Assembly: GCA_964580215.1 (NCBI GenBank)
Contig: CAZOJT010000044.1
Span: 1-24,032, forward strand
Direction: 5' to 3'
From: SM23-73-3 sp964580215
Lineage (GTDB): Bacteria > Zixibacteria > MSB-5A5 > SM1-73
DNA: 24,032 bases
The notes under the pieces were generated by a model that ran no database searches, was not told the origin of the DNA, and was given only the letters and a program-made list of their open reading frames with translations. Both the position numbers and the translations under genes were made by a program. This document shows positions 7,529 to 14,494 of the stretch, piece after piece; position 1 is the first letter of the stretch; each line of letters opens with the position of its first letter.

Positions 7529-8494
7529 TTGAGAGCAAACCAAAGCAAAACCTTATTTAAGTTGGTTCTGTTATTCTTTCTTCTGGCAAATTCAGTTTCT
7601 GGTGCGAACCATACGGTTCACACCTCAGCATTTTTTGACCGAGATGGACCGGGATCAACGTCAGCCAATTTTTTGAAAATCGGAATAGGGGCTAAAGCCG
7701 GAGGCATGGGAGGTGCCTTCGTTGGCTTGGCAGATGATCCTTCTGCTCTCTTTTGGAATCCTGCCGGTCTGACTCAACTTGGCAGTCCCCAGGCCATGTT
7801 TGTGCATAACCAATGGGCACAGGATATAAGATATGAATATCTGGGTTATGCCTTGCCCATCAATCCAGAGAACACTGTGGCGGTTGCCGTTATGTTCCTT
7901 CACATGGGTGAGGTTCTGGGATATGATGAGAATGATGAGCCCACCTCATTTTTCTCTGCCTACGATGCGGCGATGCTTTTAGGATACTCCAGAAAAATCT
8001 CCTCACATCTTTCCTTGGGTTGGACAGCTAAAGGCATTTTAGAAAAGCTGGATGACCTGAAAGCGCAGGCGGTGGCATTTGATATGGGACTTTTTTATGA
8101 TTCATACAATCTATCTTTTGGTCTCTCTTTAAGAAACTTGGGAACGAAATTGAAATTCATAGAGAAAGAGCATCCTCTACCTACAGATTTAAAAGTCGGA
8201 ATCGCCTTCAAGGCTTTGAATAACCACCTTCGTCTAAGCACAGATATAGACTTTTTTACTGATACCCGGCCCGGATTCCAGCAAGGAATTGAATATAATT
8301 TTCAAAACGTTTTGTTTATAAGAAGTGGTGTCGAATATAAGACCCAAAATCAGAGTGGGGAAAGCTCAATCAAACCAGCTATAGGAGGGGGGATAAGAAT
8401 TTCTAAGTTCCAATTTGACTACACCTATTCTTCCGTGAAATCCTTGGGAAATCTGCATAACTTCTCGCTGATTTACATATTTGGCTCTGAATAG
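7529..8494 (+). CDS. PorV/PorQ-family outer-membrane beta-barrel protein
   Basis: A 321-residue exported protein starting at TTG 7529, supported by AGGAGG at 7511-7516; no usable ATG lies nearby. Residues 8-24 form a signal peptide ending around VSG. The mature start carries the family signature SANFLKIGIGAKAGGMGGAF followed by ADDPSALFWNPAGL (about residues 45-81), typical of PorV/PorQ/UPF0164 barrels, and the rest alternates hydrophobic and polar residues as barrel strands. In Bacteroidetes PorV shuttles type IX secretion substrates; many FCB relatives carry copies of unknown role, so a secretion function is not implied here. Residues 25-33 (ANHTVHTSA region) are encoded by the 24-bp palindrome at 7601-7624, apparently an in-frame insertion between signal peptide and mature protein. 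Confidence 0.85.
   Translation: MRANQSKTLFKLVLLFFLLANSVSGANHTVHTSAFFDRDGPGSTSANFLKIGIGAKAGGMGGAFVGLADDPSALFWNPAGLTQLGSPQAMFVHNQWAQDIRYEYLGYALPINPENTVAVAVMFLHMGEVLGYDENDEPTSFFSAYDAAMLLGYSRKISSHLSLGWTAKGILEKLDDLKAQAVAFDMGLFYDSYNLSFGLSLRNLGTKLKFIEKEHPLPTDLKVGIAFKALNNHLRLSTDIDFFTDTRPGFQQGIEYNFQNVLFIRSGVEYKTQNQSGESSIKPAIGGGIRISKFQFDYTYSSVKSLGNLHNFSLIYIFGSE
7601..7624. repeat. In-frame palindromic element inside the PorV-like gene
   Basis: GGTG, GAACC, loop ATAC, GGTTC, CACC form a nearly perfect 24-bp palindrome. A relative lies in non-coding DNA at 361-384 (same GAACC-ATAC-GGTTC core), and diverged relatives lie near 6447-6464 and 9718-9741. Confidence 0.75.
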
Positions 8495-8501
8495 ATTTTC
8501 T

Positions 8502-8535
8502 AAAGATCAAGGTCTTTATCAATCATAGTTTTTTT
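8502..8535 (+). terminator. Weak terminator-like hairpin
   Basis: AAAGA..TCTTT (8502-8517) followed by seven T at 8529-8535, just after the PorV-like stop codon. The stem is short and A/T-rich and the T-run is 11 bases away, so this is only a candidate. Confidence 0.3.
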
Positions 8536-9028
8536 GTGGTGCCAAGCCACGGGCGTCTCCAAGATTTAAGGATGACAAAAGCCCTTGTTGCACGGACATC
8601 CACCCGTATGGGTGCCTGCCCGTCTGGGCATCGGGATTTTCCCCAGATGGGTCCCCATGGTCTTCTGACATACGGTCCACGTAATCTCACAATTACCTCC
8701 CATTGGTATCGGACGCCTTGTACGATATCAGAAAACACTGCGTCACGGACAGGATGTCCGTTCACGGTGAATCCGTGACGAATCAGAAGATTCCCTTCCC
8801 TTCCACTCCCTGTCGGTGTTTTTCACCAACAGAAAGAGTTCACAAGCTGTTAGGTTGTTGGTCAATCACCAGTATCCCGCCAGAGGCGGGAGAAGACCAA
8901 CGGCCAGCAAAGGACTTACTAAGAGGAGCAGGAAACAGTTTACATTTTATTATTAGTATGAATGTGCGTATGCACTCATACGAGCTTCGCATTGATTTTT
9001 TCTCCTACACCTGTTTTTGGCTTGACTT
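8536..9028. other. Repeat-rich intergenic DNA
   Basis: Open frames on both strands here are made of palindromes and lack ribosome sites. Elements seen: CACCCGTATGGGTGCCTGCC at 8602-8621 (relative of 276-315), a stem GTCACGGA/TCCGTGAC at 8742-8779 enclosing GACAGGATGTC and TTCACGGTGAA, CCCGCCAGAGGCGGG at 8876-8890, and a diverged CGTATGCACTCATACG palindrome near 8957-8986 in opposite orientation to those at 9029 and 9275. No gene is recognised. Confidence 0.6.
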
Positions 9029-9054
9029 GAAATTCGTATGAATGCATACGCATC
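9029..9054 (+). repeat. 26-bp palindromic element, copy a
   Basis: Core CGTATGAATGCATACG, flanked by GAAATT and CATC. It is identical over 26 bp to 9275-9300 and lies 17 bp upstream of the target duplication of the IS4-type element. Confidence 0.8.
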
Positions 9055-9092
9055 CCCCTTTAGTAAAGGGGGACTTAGGCAATAATGTTGCG

Positions 9093-9387
9093 TTAATCGT
9101 AGCCATCATATAGGTAAACATTCTTAATGGGTTGAAAAAGATTGTATTTTATAATTCTGAATATTTCTAAATTGGATAATTTGCTATTTAGTCTTAATTT
9201 GAACATAACGGTTAGCAGATAAGTAATCAAAGCTATGTATATTTGTGAATACACCGCATTGGGGCTGGTTCCTAGAAATTCGTATGAATGCATACGCATC
9301 GGATTGAAACTTTTTAACCAAGGCATTGAACTTGGGTTTTGAAATAAATCGTAGCACTTTAATGAAAAGTTTAATATTATTGGACAT
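9093..9387 (-). pseudogene. IS4-family transposase, 5' and 3' ends fused across a palindrome
   Basis: ATG 9387 sits behind AAGGAGGAAGTCCAT, a strong ribosome site. The first 30 codons, IKLFIKVLRFISKPKFNALV onward, resemble the DUF4372-type N-terminus of IS4-family transposases. In another frame, from about 9275 downward, FLGTSPNAVYSQIYIALITY and the following RIIKYNLFQ resemble the C-terminal end, where intact relatives have FLGTS-x-NAV-x-x-Q-I-x-IAL. The 26-bp palindrome at 9275-9300 lies exactly at the junction, and the DDE core is gone. The stop codon abuts the left inverted repeat. Confidence 0.7.
9275..9300 (+). repeat. 26-bp palindromic element, copy b, at the transposase deletion junction
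   Basis: Identical to 9029-9054 and in the same orientation. It separates the N-terminal from the C-terminal remnant of the transposase, so it either inserted there or took part in the deletion. Confidence 0.8.
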
Positions 9388-9637
9388 ATGGACTTCCTCC
9401 TTAAGGTTTGTTTTTGGTCTTGCTTGTTAACTTCTATCATACTAATACAAATCTTAAAAGAAAGTCCTTTTTAACGCAACACTATTGGGACTAAGGGGGT
9501 TCAAAACCGACGATCTAACCCGTAGTCTCTCTTCCCACCCGAAGCAAATTCACAATAATCTTTATGGTGAAAAGGATAGAGTCGGTATTTATAGGAGATG
9601 AATATATTTTGCATACACGGTTCTCAAAACACTAACG

Positions 9638-9808
9638 ATGAAAAAAATTAAAAAACAACCACCAGTAACGCCAGTAAGGCCAGTAACGCCAGTATCGCAG
9701 GTGCGCTATGTCCTCTGGTATGAACGGTATAGCTCATACCGCAGGACAGATGAAAAAAATTAAAAACAACCACCAGCAAGTCCAGCATGTCCAGTAAGTC
9801 CAGTCTTG
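9638..9808 (+). repeat. Duplicated block with 9-bp tandem repeats
   Basis: Two blocks open with GATGAAAAAAATTAAAA (9638 and 9749), then ACAACCA, then four 9-bp units. Block 1 units at 9662-9697 are CCAGTAACG, CCAGTAAGG, CCAGTAACG, CCAGTATCG. Block 2 units at 9773-9808 are CCAGCAAGT, CCAGCATGT, CCAGTAAGT, CCAGTCTTG. A palindrome with stem GGTATGA/TCATACC (9718-9741), extended by TGTCCT/AGGACA, lies between. A partial third start, CACCAGCAAGTCC, occurs at 9860. A short plus-strand frame MKKIKKQPPVTPVRPVTPV begins in block 1 but is not preserved in block 2, so I do not call a gene. Confidence 0.7.
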
Positions 9809-9838
9809 TAGGTCGGGCTGTCGACAGACTGCCCGACA
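9808..9838 (+). repeat. GTAGGTC palindrome, copy 1
   Basis: GTAGGTC, stem GGGC, inner TGTCGACAGA, CT, stem GCCC, GACA. One of three elements sharing GTAGGTC and GACA frames but with different stem bases. Confidence 0.7.
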
Positions 9839-9950
9839 ACAACCTTGTAACCAATTTCGCACCAGCAAGTCCGAATTTGAATCCATAGGACTGGTGCACT
9901 CCACTTTAGAGGTTTTACATAGTACCTAAAGTGCTTTCACAAAATAGTCC

Positions 9951-9981
9951 GTAGGTCAAGCATGGCGCAGCCTGCTTGACA
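9951..9981 (+). repeat. GTAGGTC palindrome, copy 2
   Basis: GTAGGTC, stem AAGC, ATG, inner GCGCAGC, CT, stem GCTT, GACA. Same framing bases as copy 1 with a compensated stem. Confidence 0.7.
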
Positions 9982-10031
9982 AAAAAGGAATTGTCAACCA
10001 GCCCCGATAAATCGGGGCATGGTTGACCTAC
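9981..10031 (-). terminator. GTAGGTC palindrome copy 3 doubling as terminator of the kor/gltA operon
   Basis: On the minus strand: GTAGGTC, stem AACC, ATG, inner CCCCGAT-TTA-TCGGGG stem, CT, stem GGTT, GACA, then AATTCCTTTTTT. The hairpin (9992-10031) followed closely by a T-run lies 8 bases after the citrate synthase stop at 10039, so it can act as a rho-independent terminator. It is also the third member of the GTAGGTC family, in opposite orientation. Confidence 0.6.
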
Positions 10032-10038
10032 AGACTAC

Positions 10039-11343
10039 CTACATTTCCACCATCATTTTCTTTATCGTCTCGGTAGTCAATGATTTTGGTCGTTCGATGG
10101 CAAGACCCAAGGCTCTGTCCCAGATCAGTTGTGCCAGAACGCCCATGGCACGGGAAACTCCAAACAGAACAGTGTAAAAGTCATACTCTCTGACCCCGTA
10201 ATACCACTGCAGAACCCCTGAGTGCGCATCCACGTTGGGCCAGGGGTTTTTGGCTTTGCCGTGTTCTTTGAGGATATCCGGTGCGGTCTCATATATCATA
10301 CTGCACAGTTTGAAAAGATCATCATCCGGCATATGTTTTAAGGCGAATTCCCGCTGAGCCATATACCTGGGATCTGTCTGTCTTAGAACCGCATGTCCGT
10401 ATCCGGGAATGACCTGCCCACTGTTTAAGGTATCCCACAGGGCTTTGGATAATTCCTCTTTGGTGGGAACTCTTCCACCTAACTTTTCCATCAAATTCTG
10501 AATCCAGCGCAAAACCTCCTGATTTGCCAGTCCATGTAGGGGACCAGCCAATCCGTCCATGCCCGCAGAGAGGGAGTAGAAGGCGTCGGATAAGGCGGAG
10601 CCGACCAAATGAGTGGTGTGTGCGCTGACGTTTCCACCTTCATGGTCGCAATGCAGAACCAGATACAATCTCATCAACTCGCAGTATTCAGGATTGTCGA
10701 TGCCCATCATATGGGCAAAGTTTGCGCCCCAGTCCAACCTCTTAATACCCCGAATCCTTTTTCCATCTTTGTATGTCCGGCGATAGATATAGGCGGCAAT
10801 GGCAGGAAGTTTTGCCAAAAGATTCATCACGTCTTCATACATGGGATCCCAGTATTCGGTCTTGGGGATTCCCTCATTATACTTCTTTACAAATTCTGAG
10901 GTAGACTGAAGAGAGAGAATCCCAATGGCGAATTGAGTCATGGGATGCATGTCCGTAGGAAGAGCTTTCAAAGTCTTCCAGGTGTTTTGGGGTATCTCTC
11001 CGCGGCTCTGCCACTCTTTAGTAATCTCTTTGACGTCTTTCTTTGAGGGAAGTTCGCCGGTTAAAAGTAACCAGAATATCCCTTCAGGAAGCGGTTCCTC
11101 TCCACCGCGCGCCTTGGGTAGTTTTTCTCGAAGTTCCGGGATATTATATCCACGGAATCTTATTCCTTCCATGGGATCTAAAAGTGAGGTCTCCCAGACC
11201 ATACATTTTATGCCCCTCATACCACCATAGGCTTGTTTGACAGTTGCTTCGGAGATAACCTTGTCACCATGTTCCTTCACTAAAGATTTGATTTCCTCCC
11301 TTAGCTCTGGAATCTTTTGAGCCAGTTTTTCCTTGAGAGACAT
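10039..11343 (-). CDS. gltA: Citrate synthase, eukaryote/Geobacter-like type
   Basis: 434 residues; condenses oxaloacetate and acetyl-CoA to citrate in the cytoplasm. Catalytic residues are in place: H270 in GPLHG, H317 in GYGHAVL, D372 in PNVDAHSG, with substrate-binding DHEGGN near 233-238 and R326 in DPRY. Long stretches such as DPMEGIRFRGY, HEGGNVSAHT, HGLANQEVL and ERPKS follow the mitochondrial enzyme rather than the short E. coli or Bacillus types. Such eukaryote-like citrate synthases are known in Geobacteraceae. It is last in the kor-ndk-gltA run, 45 bp after ndk, with a clear AGGAGG before ATG 11343. Sitting beside a 2-oxoglutarate:ferredoxin oxidoreductase, it would supply the oxidative (or, if reversed, consume the reductive) arm of the TCA pathway. 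Confidence 0.96.
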   Translation of the reverse strand: MSLKEKLAQKIPELREEIKSLVKEHGDKVISEATVKQAYGGMRGIKCMVWETSLLDPMEGIRFRGYNIPELREKLPKARGGEEPLPEGIFWLLLTGELPSKKDVKEITKEWQSRGEIPQNTWKTLKALPTDMHPMTQFAIGILSLQSTSEFVKKYNEGIPKTEYWDPMYEDVMNLLAKLPAIAAYIYRRTYKDGKRIRGIKRLDWGANFAHMMGIDNPEYCELMRLYLVLHCDHEGGNVSAHTTHLVGSALSDAFYSLSAGMDGLAGPLHGLANQEVLRWIQNLMEKLGGRVPTKEELSKALWDTLNSGQVIPGYGHAVLRQTDPRYMAQREFALKHMPDDDLFKLCSMIYETAPDILKEHGKAKNPWPNVDAHSGVLQWYYGVREYDFYTVLFGVSRAMGVLAQLIWDRALGLAIERPKSLTTETIKKMMVEM

Positions 11344-11362
11344 ATCTCCTCCTGTTTAATTG

Positions 11363-11380
11363 TTGTGAATTATTTCACAA
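11363..11380. promoter_or_regulatory. Dyad between ndk and citrate synthase
   Basis: TTGTGAA and TTCACAA separated by 4 bp form a perfect 7-bp inverted repeat 20 bp upstream of the citrate synthase start. There is no T-tract, so it is more like an operator or an mRNA hairpin than a terminator. No matching regulator is seen in the window. Confidence 0.35.
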
Positions 11381-11388
11381 TTTTTGAC

Positions 11389-11784
11389 TTAAAAAAAGAA
11401 TTTTGATTCGAATCTGAAATTACGTGCAGAATCCGAAGCGTGTACTGCATTTTTCGTAACCGCTGTAGCTAAATCATATCGGATGGTTCCTCTTTTTGCC
11501 TCTTTTGGATCGGTGGCGCCCACAATCTCCCTGAGTTTTTTTACCGCATTTCTTCTGGTAAGCAAAATCCCGATAACTTTGCCCGAGGAGATAAATTTCA
11601 CCAACTTCTCAAAAAATGGTTTCCCTTTATGAACCTGATAGAACTTTCTTGCCTGAGGGAGTGAGAGCCTGGTCATTTTCAGATCCACTATCTTGAAGTT
11701 GGCAGCCTCAACTCTCTTTAAGATTTCCCCTATGAGGTTTTTTTTCACCGCATCCGGTTTGATCAAAAGGAAAGTCTTTTCCAA
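11389..11784 (-). CDS. ndk: Nucleoside-diphosphate kinase
   Basis: 131 residues; transfers the terminal phosphate of ATP to NDPs through a phosphohistidine. FLLIKPDAV at the start and H115 in the NAVHASDS motif are the family signature; RGTIRYDL corresponds to the usual RGTIRGDF loop. Slightly shorter than typical bacterial Ndk (about 140), with a short phenylalanine-rich end. The start is TTG 11784, with GGAGG about 13 bases upstream; no ATG fits. It lies 93 bp after korC and 45 bp before citrate synthase on the same strand. A role converting NDP from succinyl-CoA chemistry would fit, but that is inference. Confidence 0.93.
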   Translation of the reverse strand: MEKTFLLIKPDAVKKNLIGEILKRVEAANFKIVDLKMTRLSLPQARKFYQVHKGKPFFEKLVKFISSGKVIGILLTRRNAVKKLREIVGATDPKEAKRGTIRYDLATAVTKNAVHASDSARNFRFESKFFF

Positions 11785-11877
11785 CTTTTAGTCTTAACCT
11801 CCGCCAAAAGTGGTTGAAAAAGCTTAGATTTCGTCCTGTTCATATATAAAAATCGGGCTTTTCTCAAACGGTAGCGT

Positions 11878-12504
11878 TTAGCTTCGCTTTCGTTTTCTTG
11901 GTCGCCCTCTTCTATGAACTAATTCAAACCCCATCTCTGCCGCCTTTAAGTTTTTCTCCTCGGTTCCTTTGGGGGCTCTTCTTTTAACCGCCTCTAAGAA
12001 TCCTTTTTTTGAAACTATCTTGGTTAAAGCGGCGATAGCTCCCAAAGCCATTATGTTGGCTACCACAGGGGTGCCAATCTTATCCCGGGCGAGTTGGGTG
12101 AAGGGAAAACCATGCACTTTGTGATCCGGAAGTTGGTCCACCAATCCGGAGTCTACGATTAGGACCCCATCCTCTTTTAACGCCGGGAAATAGGTATCAC
12201 ATGCTTCCTGGGTTAAGGCTAAAAGCAGATCCAATTTAAGCGGTTTGGGATAATAGATTTCACCGGAGCTGACCACCAGGTCGGATCTGCTGGCACCGCC
12301 ACGTGCCTCCGGACCATAGCTCTGGGTCTGGCACACGTTTTTACCATCCTCCACCCCAATAGCTTCAGCCAACACGGTTCCAGCGAAGATCATCCCCTGC
12401 CCTCCGGAACCGGAGAGCCTTATCTCGTATCTATCTTCCTCTTCCGTGGAGATCCTTTTTGTGTGGTGCATCTTCTTATGAGTATGAGCGGGTTTGTCTG
12501 TCAT
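11878..12504 (-). CDS. korC: 2-oxoacid:ferredoxin oxidoreductase, gamma subunit
   Basis: 208 residues. The gamma-domain signature SGSGGQGMIFAG lies at about 32-43, with YGPEARGGASRSD about 64-76, as expected for KorC/PorG, which helps form the CoA-binding part of the complex. It begins directly after the korB stop (TAG then ATG), indicating translational coupling. Two oddities: a 25-residue His/Lys-rich N-terminal extension (HTHKKMHHTK), and a very basic tail RRGRPRKRKRS containing an AT-hook-like GRP core. Family members usually end shortly after the conserved domain. Substrate assignment (2-oxoglutarate) comes from the alpha and beta partners. Confidence 0.92.
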   Translation of the reverse strand: MTDKPAHTHKKMHHTKRISTEEEDRYEIRLSGSGGQGMIFAGTVLAEAIGVEDGKNVCQTQSYGPEARGGASRSDLVVSSGEIYYPKPLKLDLLLALTQEACDTYFPALKEDGVLIVDSGLVDQLPDHKVHGFPFTQLARDKIGTPVVANIMALGAIAALTKIVSKKGFLEAVKRRAPKGTEEKNLKAAEMGFELVHRRGRPRKRKRS

Positions 12505-13335
12505 CTATATCTTACCTTGAGCCTCAGCAATCACTTTATCGTATTCCTCACAATATTCAGGAAAATCTATGTCCCACAAAACCCCGGTGAGGAATTTACC
12601 TCTCAATTTCTCTGGAGGAACCTTTCCGGCGGCGCTGATGGGGATGGCATGTTCCTTTTGCCATTTCAACATCTCTATCGCTCCCCCCTCCTTGTTCAGC
12701 CTTCCATATAAAGTGTGACAATGACTGACCACCTCCACTAAGGAGAATCCTTTCTTTTGAATGGCCTCTTCGATCAGCTTTTTCAGTTGCACCATATGAT
12801 ATACTGTTCCTCGGGCCACGAAAGGCGCTCCCGCGGCAATAGCCAGCTTAGCAATATCGAAGCTCCTCTCTCGGTTCCCATAAGGGGCGGTGGTGCCGAT
12901 CTTCATGAAAGGGGTGGTAGGAGCCACCTGACCTCCGGTCATTCCGTATGTGGAGTTGTTAATCAAGATTGTGGTCAGGTCAATGTTACGCCGGCAGGCA
13001 TGAATAAAATGATTCCCTCCGATGGCTAAAGCATCTCCATCGCCGGTGATTATGATCACCTTCAAATTTGGTTTGGCTAATTTCACTCCGGTGGCAAAAG
13101 CTATTGGTCGTCCATGAGTGGTATGAAGGGTGTTGAAGTCCACATATACCGGCATTCGGCTGGAACAGCCGATGCCTGAGATCATCACCACCTCATCCTT
13201 GGATAGCTTTAAGTTATCTATTGCCCGGATGATGGCGCCCAGCACCGTGCCAATCCCGCATCCGGCACACCATACATTGGGAAACTGTTTTTTGGTCCTC
13301 AGATATTTATGAGTCATATCTGATACTAAAGCCAT
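12505..13335 (-). CDS. korB: 2-oxoglutarate:ferredoxin oxidoreductase, beta (TPP-binding) subunit
   Basis: 276 residues. It carries WCAGCGIG (C23/C26) near the start, a GIGCSSRMP segment, the thiamine diphosphate/Mg motif GDGDALAIGGNHFIHACRRN and NNSTYGMTGGQ. These are the hallmarks of the beta subunit of KorAB-type enzymes. Together with alpha it decarboxylates 2-oxoglutarate to succinyl-CoA, reducing ferredoxin, or runs in reverse in the reductive TCA cycle. One base separates the korA stop from its ATG, and korC follows immediately. Lack of extra [Fe-S] motifs is normal, as electrons leave through KorD. Other 2-oxoacids cannot be excluded by sequence alone. Confidence 0.95.
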   Translation of the reverse strand: MALVSDMTHKYLRTKKQFPNVWCAGCGIGTVLGAIIRAIDNLKLSKDEVVMISGIGCSSRMPVYVDFNTLHTTHGRPIAFATGVKLAKPNLKVIIITGDGDALAIGGNHFIHACRRNIDLTTILINNSTYGMTGGQVAPTTPFMKIGTTAPYGNRERSFDIAKLAIAAGAPFVARGTVYHMVQLKKLIEEAIQKKGFSLVEVVSHCHTLYGRLNKEGGAIEMLKWQKEHAIPISAAGKVPPEKLRGKFLTGVLWDIDFPEYCEEYDKVIAEAQGKI

Positions 13336-13336
13336 G

Positions 13337-14485
13337 CTATTTTTCCTCCCTTATCTTTCGAAAGATCTGATCCGGAGTGATCAATTCTGAGTCGTAGCGA
13401 TTAAGACCGCGCACCCGGGTCTTGCCTGTATTAACTCGCTTTACCTCTCCGATCAACTGCCCCTGGTTGAGTTCAGCCACGAGGATCATATCCAACTGCT
13501 CCAGGATATGTTCCATATAAACATCCGGGAAGGGCCACACGGTTAAAGGCTGTATTAATCCCACCTTGATTCTTTTCTCTCGCGCCATGTGGACCGCCTG
13601 TCTGGCGGCACGCGCTACAGTGCCATAGGCAAAGACCGCTATATTGGCATCCTCCATAAATTCTTCTCTTATCTCAACGATATCATTCGCGTTATGGGCA
13701 ATCTTGTTCCTTAATTTATCTAATTTTTCTTTAATAACCACTGGTCTGGCGGTAGGGAATCCATCCGGATTGTGAGTTAAGCCGGTAATGTTGTATCTGT
13801 ATCCCTCACCGAAACTTGCCATGGGGGAGACGAAATGAGGATTTATCTCAAAATGCTGGTACCATTCAGGGGGAACCGTGGGCTTCATTCGGTTTATTAT
13901 CCTTATCTTTTCCGGATCGGGCAGTTCGACCTTTTCCCGCATATGCCCCACCACCTCGTCCATCAACACCACCACCGGGGTGCGATATTTTTCTGAGAAA
14001 TTAAATGCTTTAATGGTAAAATCGAAGCATTCTTCCACCGAGGAAGGAGCTAAGGCTATTGCGGAATAGTCCCCATGGGGTCCCCAGCGAGCCTGCATGG
14101 TATCGGACTGGGAGACCTTGGTAGGCAGACCGGTAGAGGGTCCCCCTCTCTGCACGTCCACGATTACACAGGGTACCTCAGCCATGTAGGCGTAACCTAT
14201 GTGTTCCTGCATCAGGGAGAATCCGGGTCCACTGGTGGCGGTCATGGACTTCACCCCGGCCACCGATGCCCCGATCACCGCCGCCAAGCTGGCGATTTCG
14301 TCTTCCATCTGAATGAATTTCCCCCCCACCTTGGGCATCTCCCGAGCTAAGACTTCAGCTATCTCCGTGGAAGGAGTGATAGGATACCCGGCAAAGAAAC
14401 GACAACCAGCCGCAATGGCGCCTTCCGCGCAAGCTCTGTTTCCCAGAATCAATCTCTCTTTCCTTTTAGTGGTAGCTTTGGTCAT
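13337..14485 (-). CDS. korA: 2-oxoglutarate:ferredoxin oxidoreductase, alpha subunit
   Basis: 382 residues, the usual length for a KorA lacking a fused gamma domain. Visible motifs: GYPITPSTEI (33-42), MEDEIASLAAVIGAS (60-74), TSGPGFSLM (84-92) and GGPSTGLPTK. The GPSTGLPT signature is typical of 2-oxoglutarate/2-oxoacid alpha subunits; the C-terminal transketolase-type domain follows after about 250. It forms the core with KorB. GGAG lies a few bases upstream of ATG 14485 in the 9-bp gap after korD, and korB follows one base later. The order korD-A-B-C on one strand is a standard arrangement. Confidence 0.95.
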   Translation of the reverse strand: MTKATTKRKERLILGNRACAEGAIAAGCRFFAGYPITPSTEIAEVLAREMPKVGGKFIQMEDEIASLAAVIGASVAGVKSMTATSGPGFSLMQEHIGYAYMAEVPCVIVDVQRGGPSTGLPTKVSQSDTMQARWGPHGDYSAIALAPSSVEECFDFTIKAFNFSEKYRTPVVVLMDEVVGHMREKVELPDPEKIRIINRMKPTVPPEWYQHFEINPHFVSPMASFGEGYRYNITGLTHNPDGFPTARPVVIKEKLDKLRNKIAHNANDIVEIREEFMEDANIAVFAYGTVARAARQAVHMAREKRIKVGLIQPLTVWPFPDVYMEHILEQLDMILVAELNQGQLIGEVKRVNTGKTRVRGLNRYDSELITPDQIFRKIREEK

Positions 14486-14494
14486 TTGGGCTCC

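Larger units (their letters stand above)
9080..9487 (-). mobile_element. Internally deleted IS4-type element (MITE-like, 408 bp)
   Basis: Terminal inverted repeats CAATAATGTTGCGTTAA (9080-9096) and TTAACGCAACACTATTG (9471-9487) match at 16 of 17 positions. Flanking direct repeats GGACTTAGG (9071-9079) and GGACTAAGG (9488-9496) match at 8 of 9, consistent with an old 9-bp target duplication. Inside, on the minus strand, both ends of a transposase gene remain while the catalytic middle is missing. The element cannot transpose itself but could be mobilised by an intact relative. Confidence 0.8.

Noticed and set aside
8536..9041. Open frames of 80-112 codons on both strands
   Set aside because: Composed mainly of palindromic repeats, no ribosome site, no family resemblance, overlapping each other on both strands.
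9638..9808. Possible CRISPR array
   Set aside because: Units are 9 bp and contiguous without spacers; no cas genes in the window.
9648..9899. 83-codon hydrophobic frame on the minus strand (LLALLALL pattern)
   Set aside because: Generated by the 9-bp tandem repeats and an inserted palindrome; not a convincing membrane peptide gene.
10609..11240. Plus-strand frames inside the citrate synthase gene
   Set aside because: Shadows of a gene with all catalytic residues on the minus strand.
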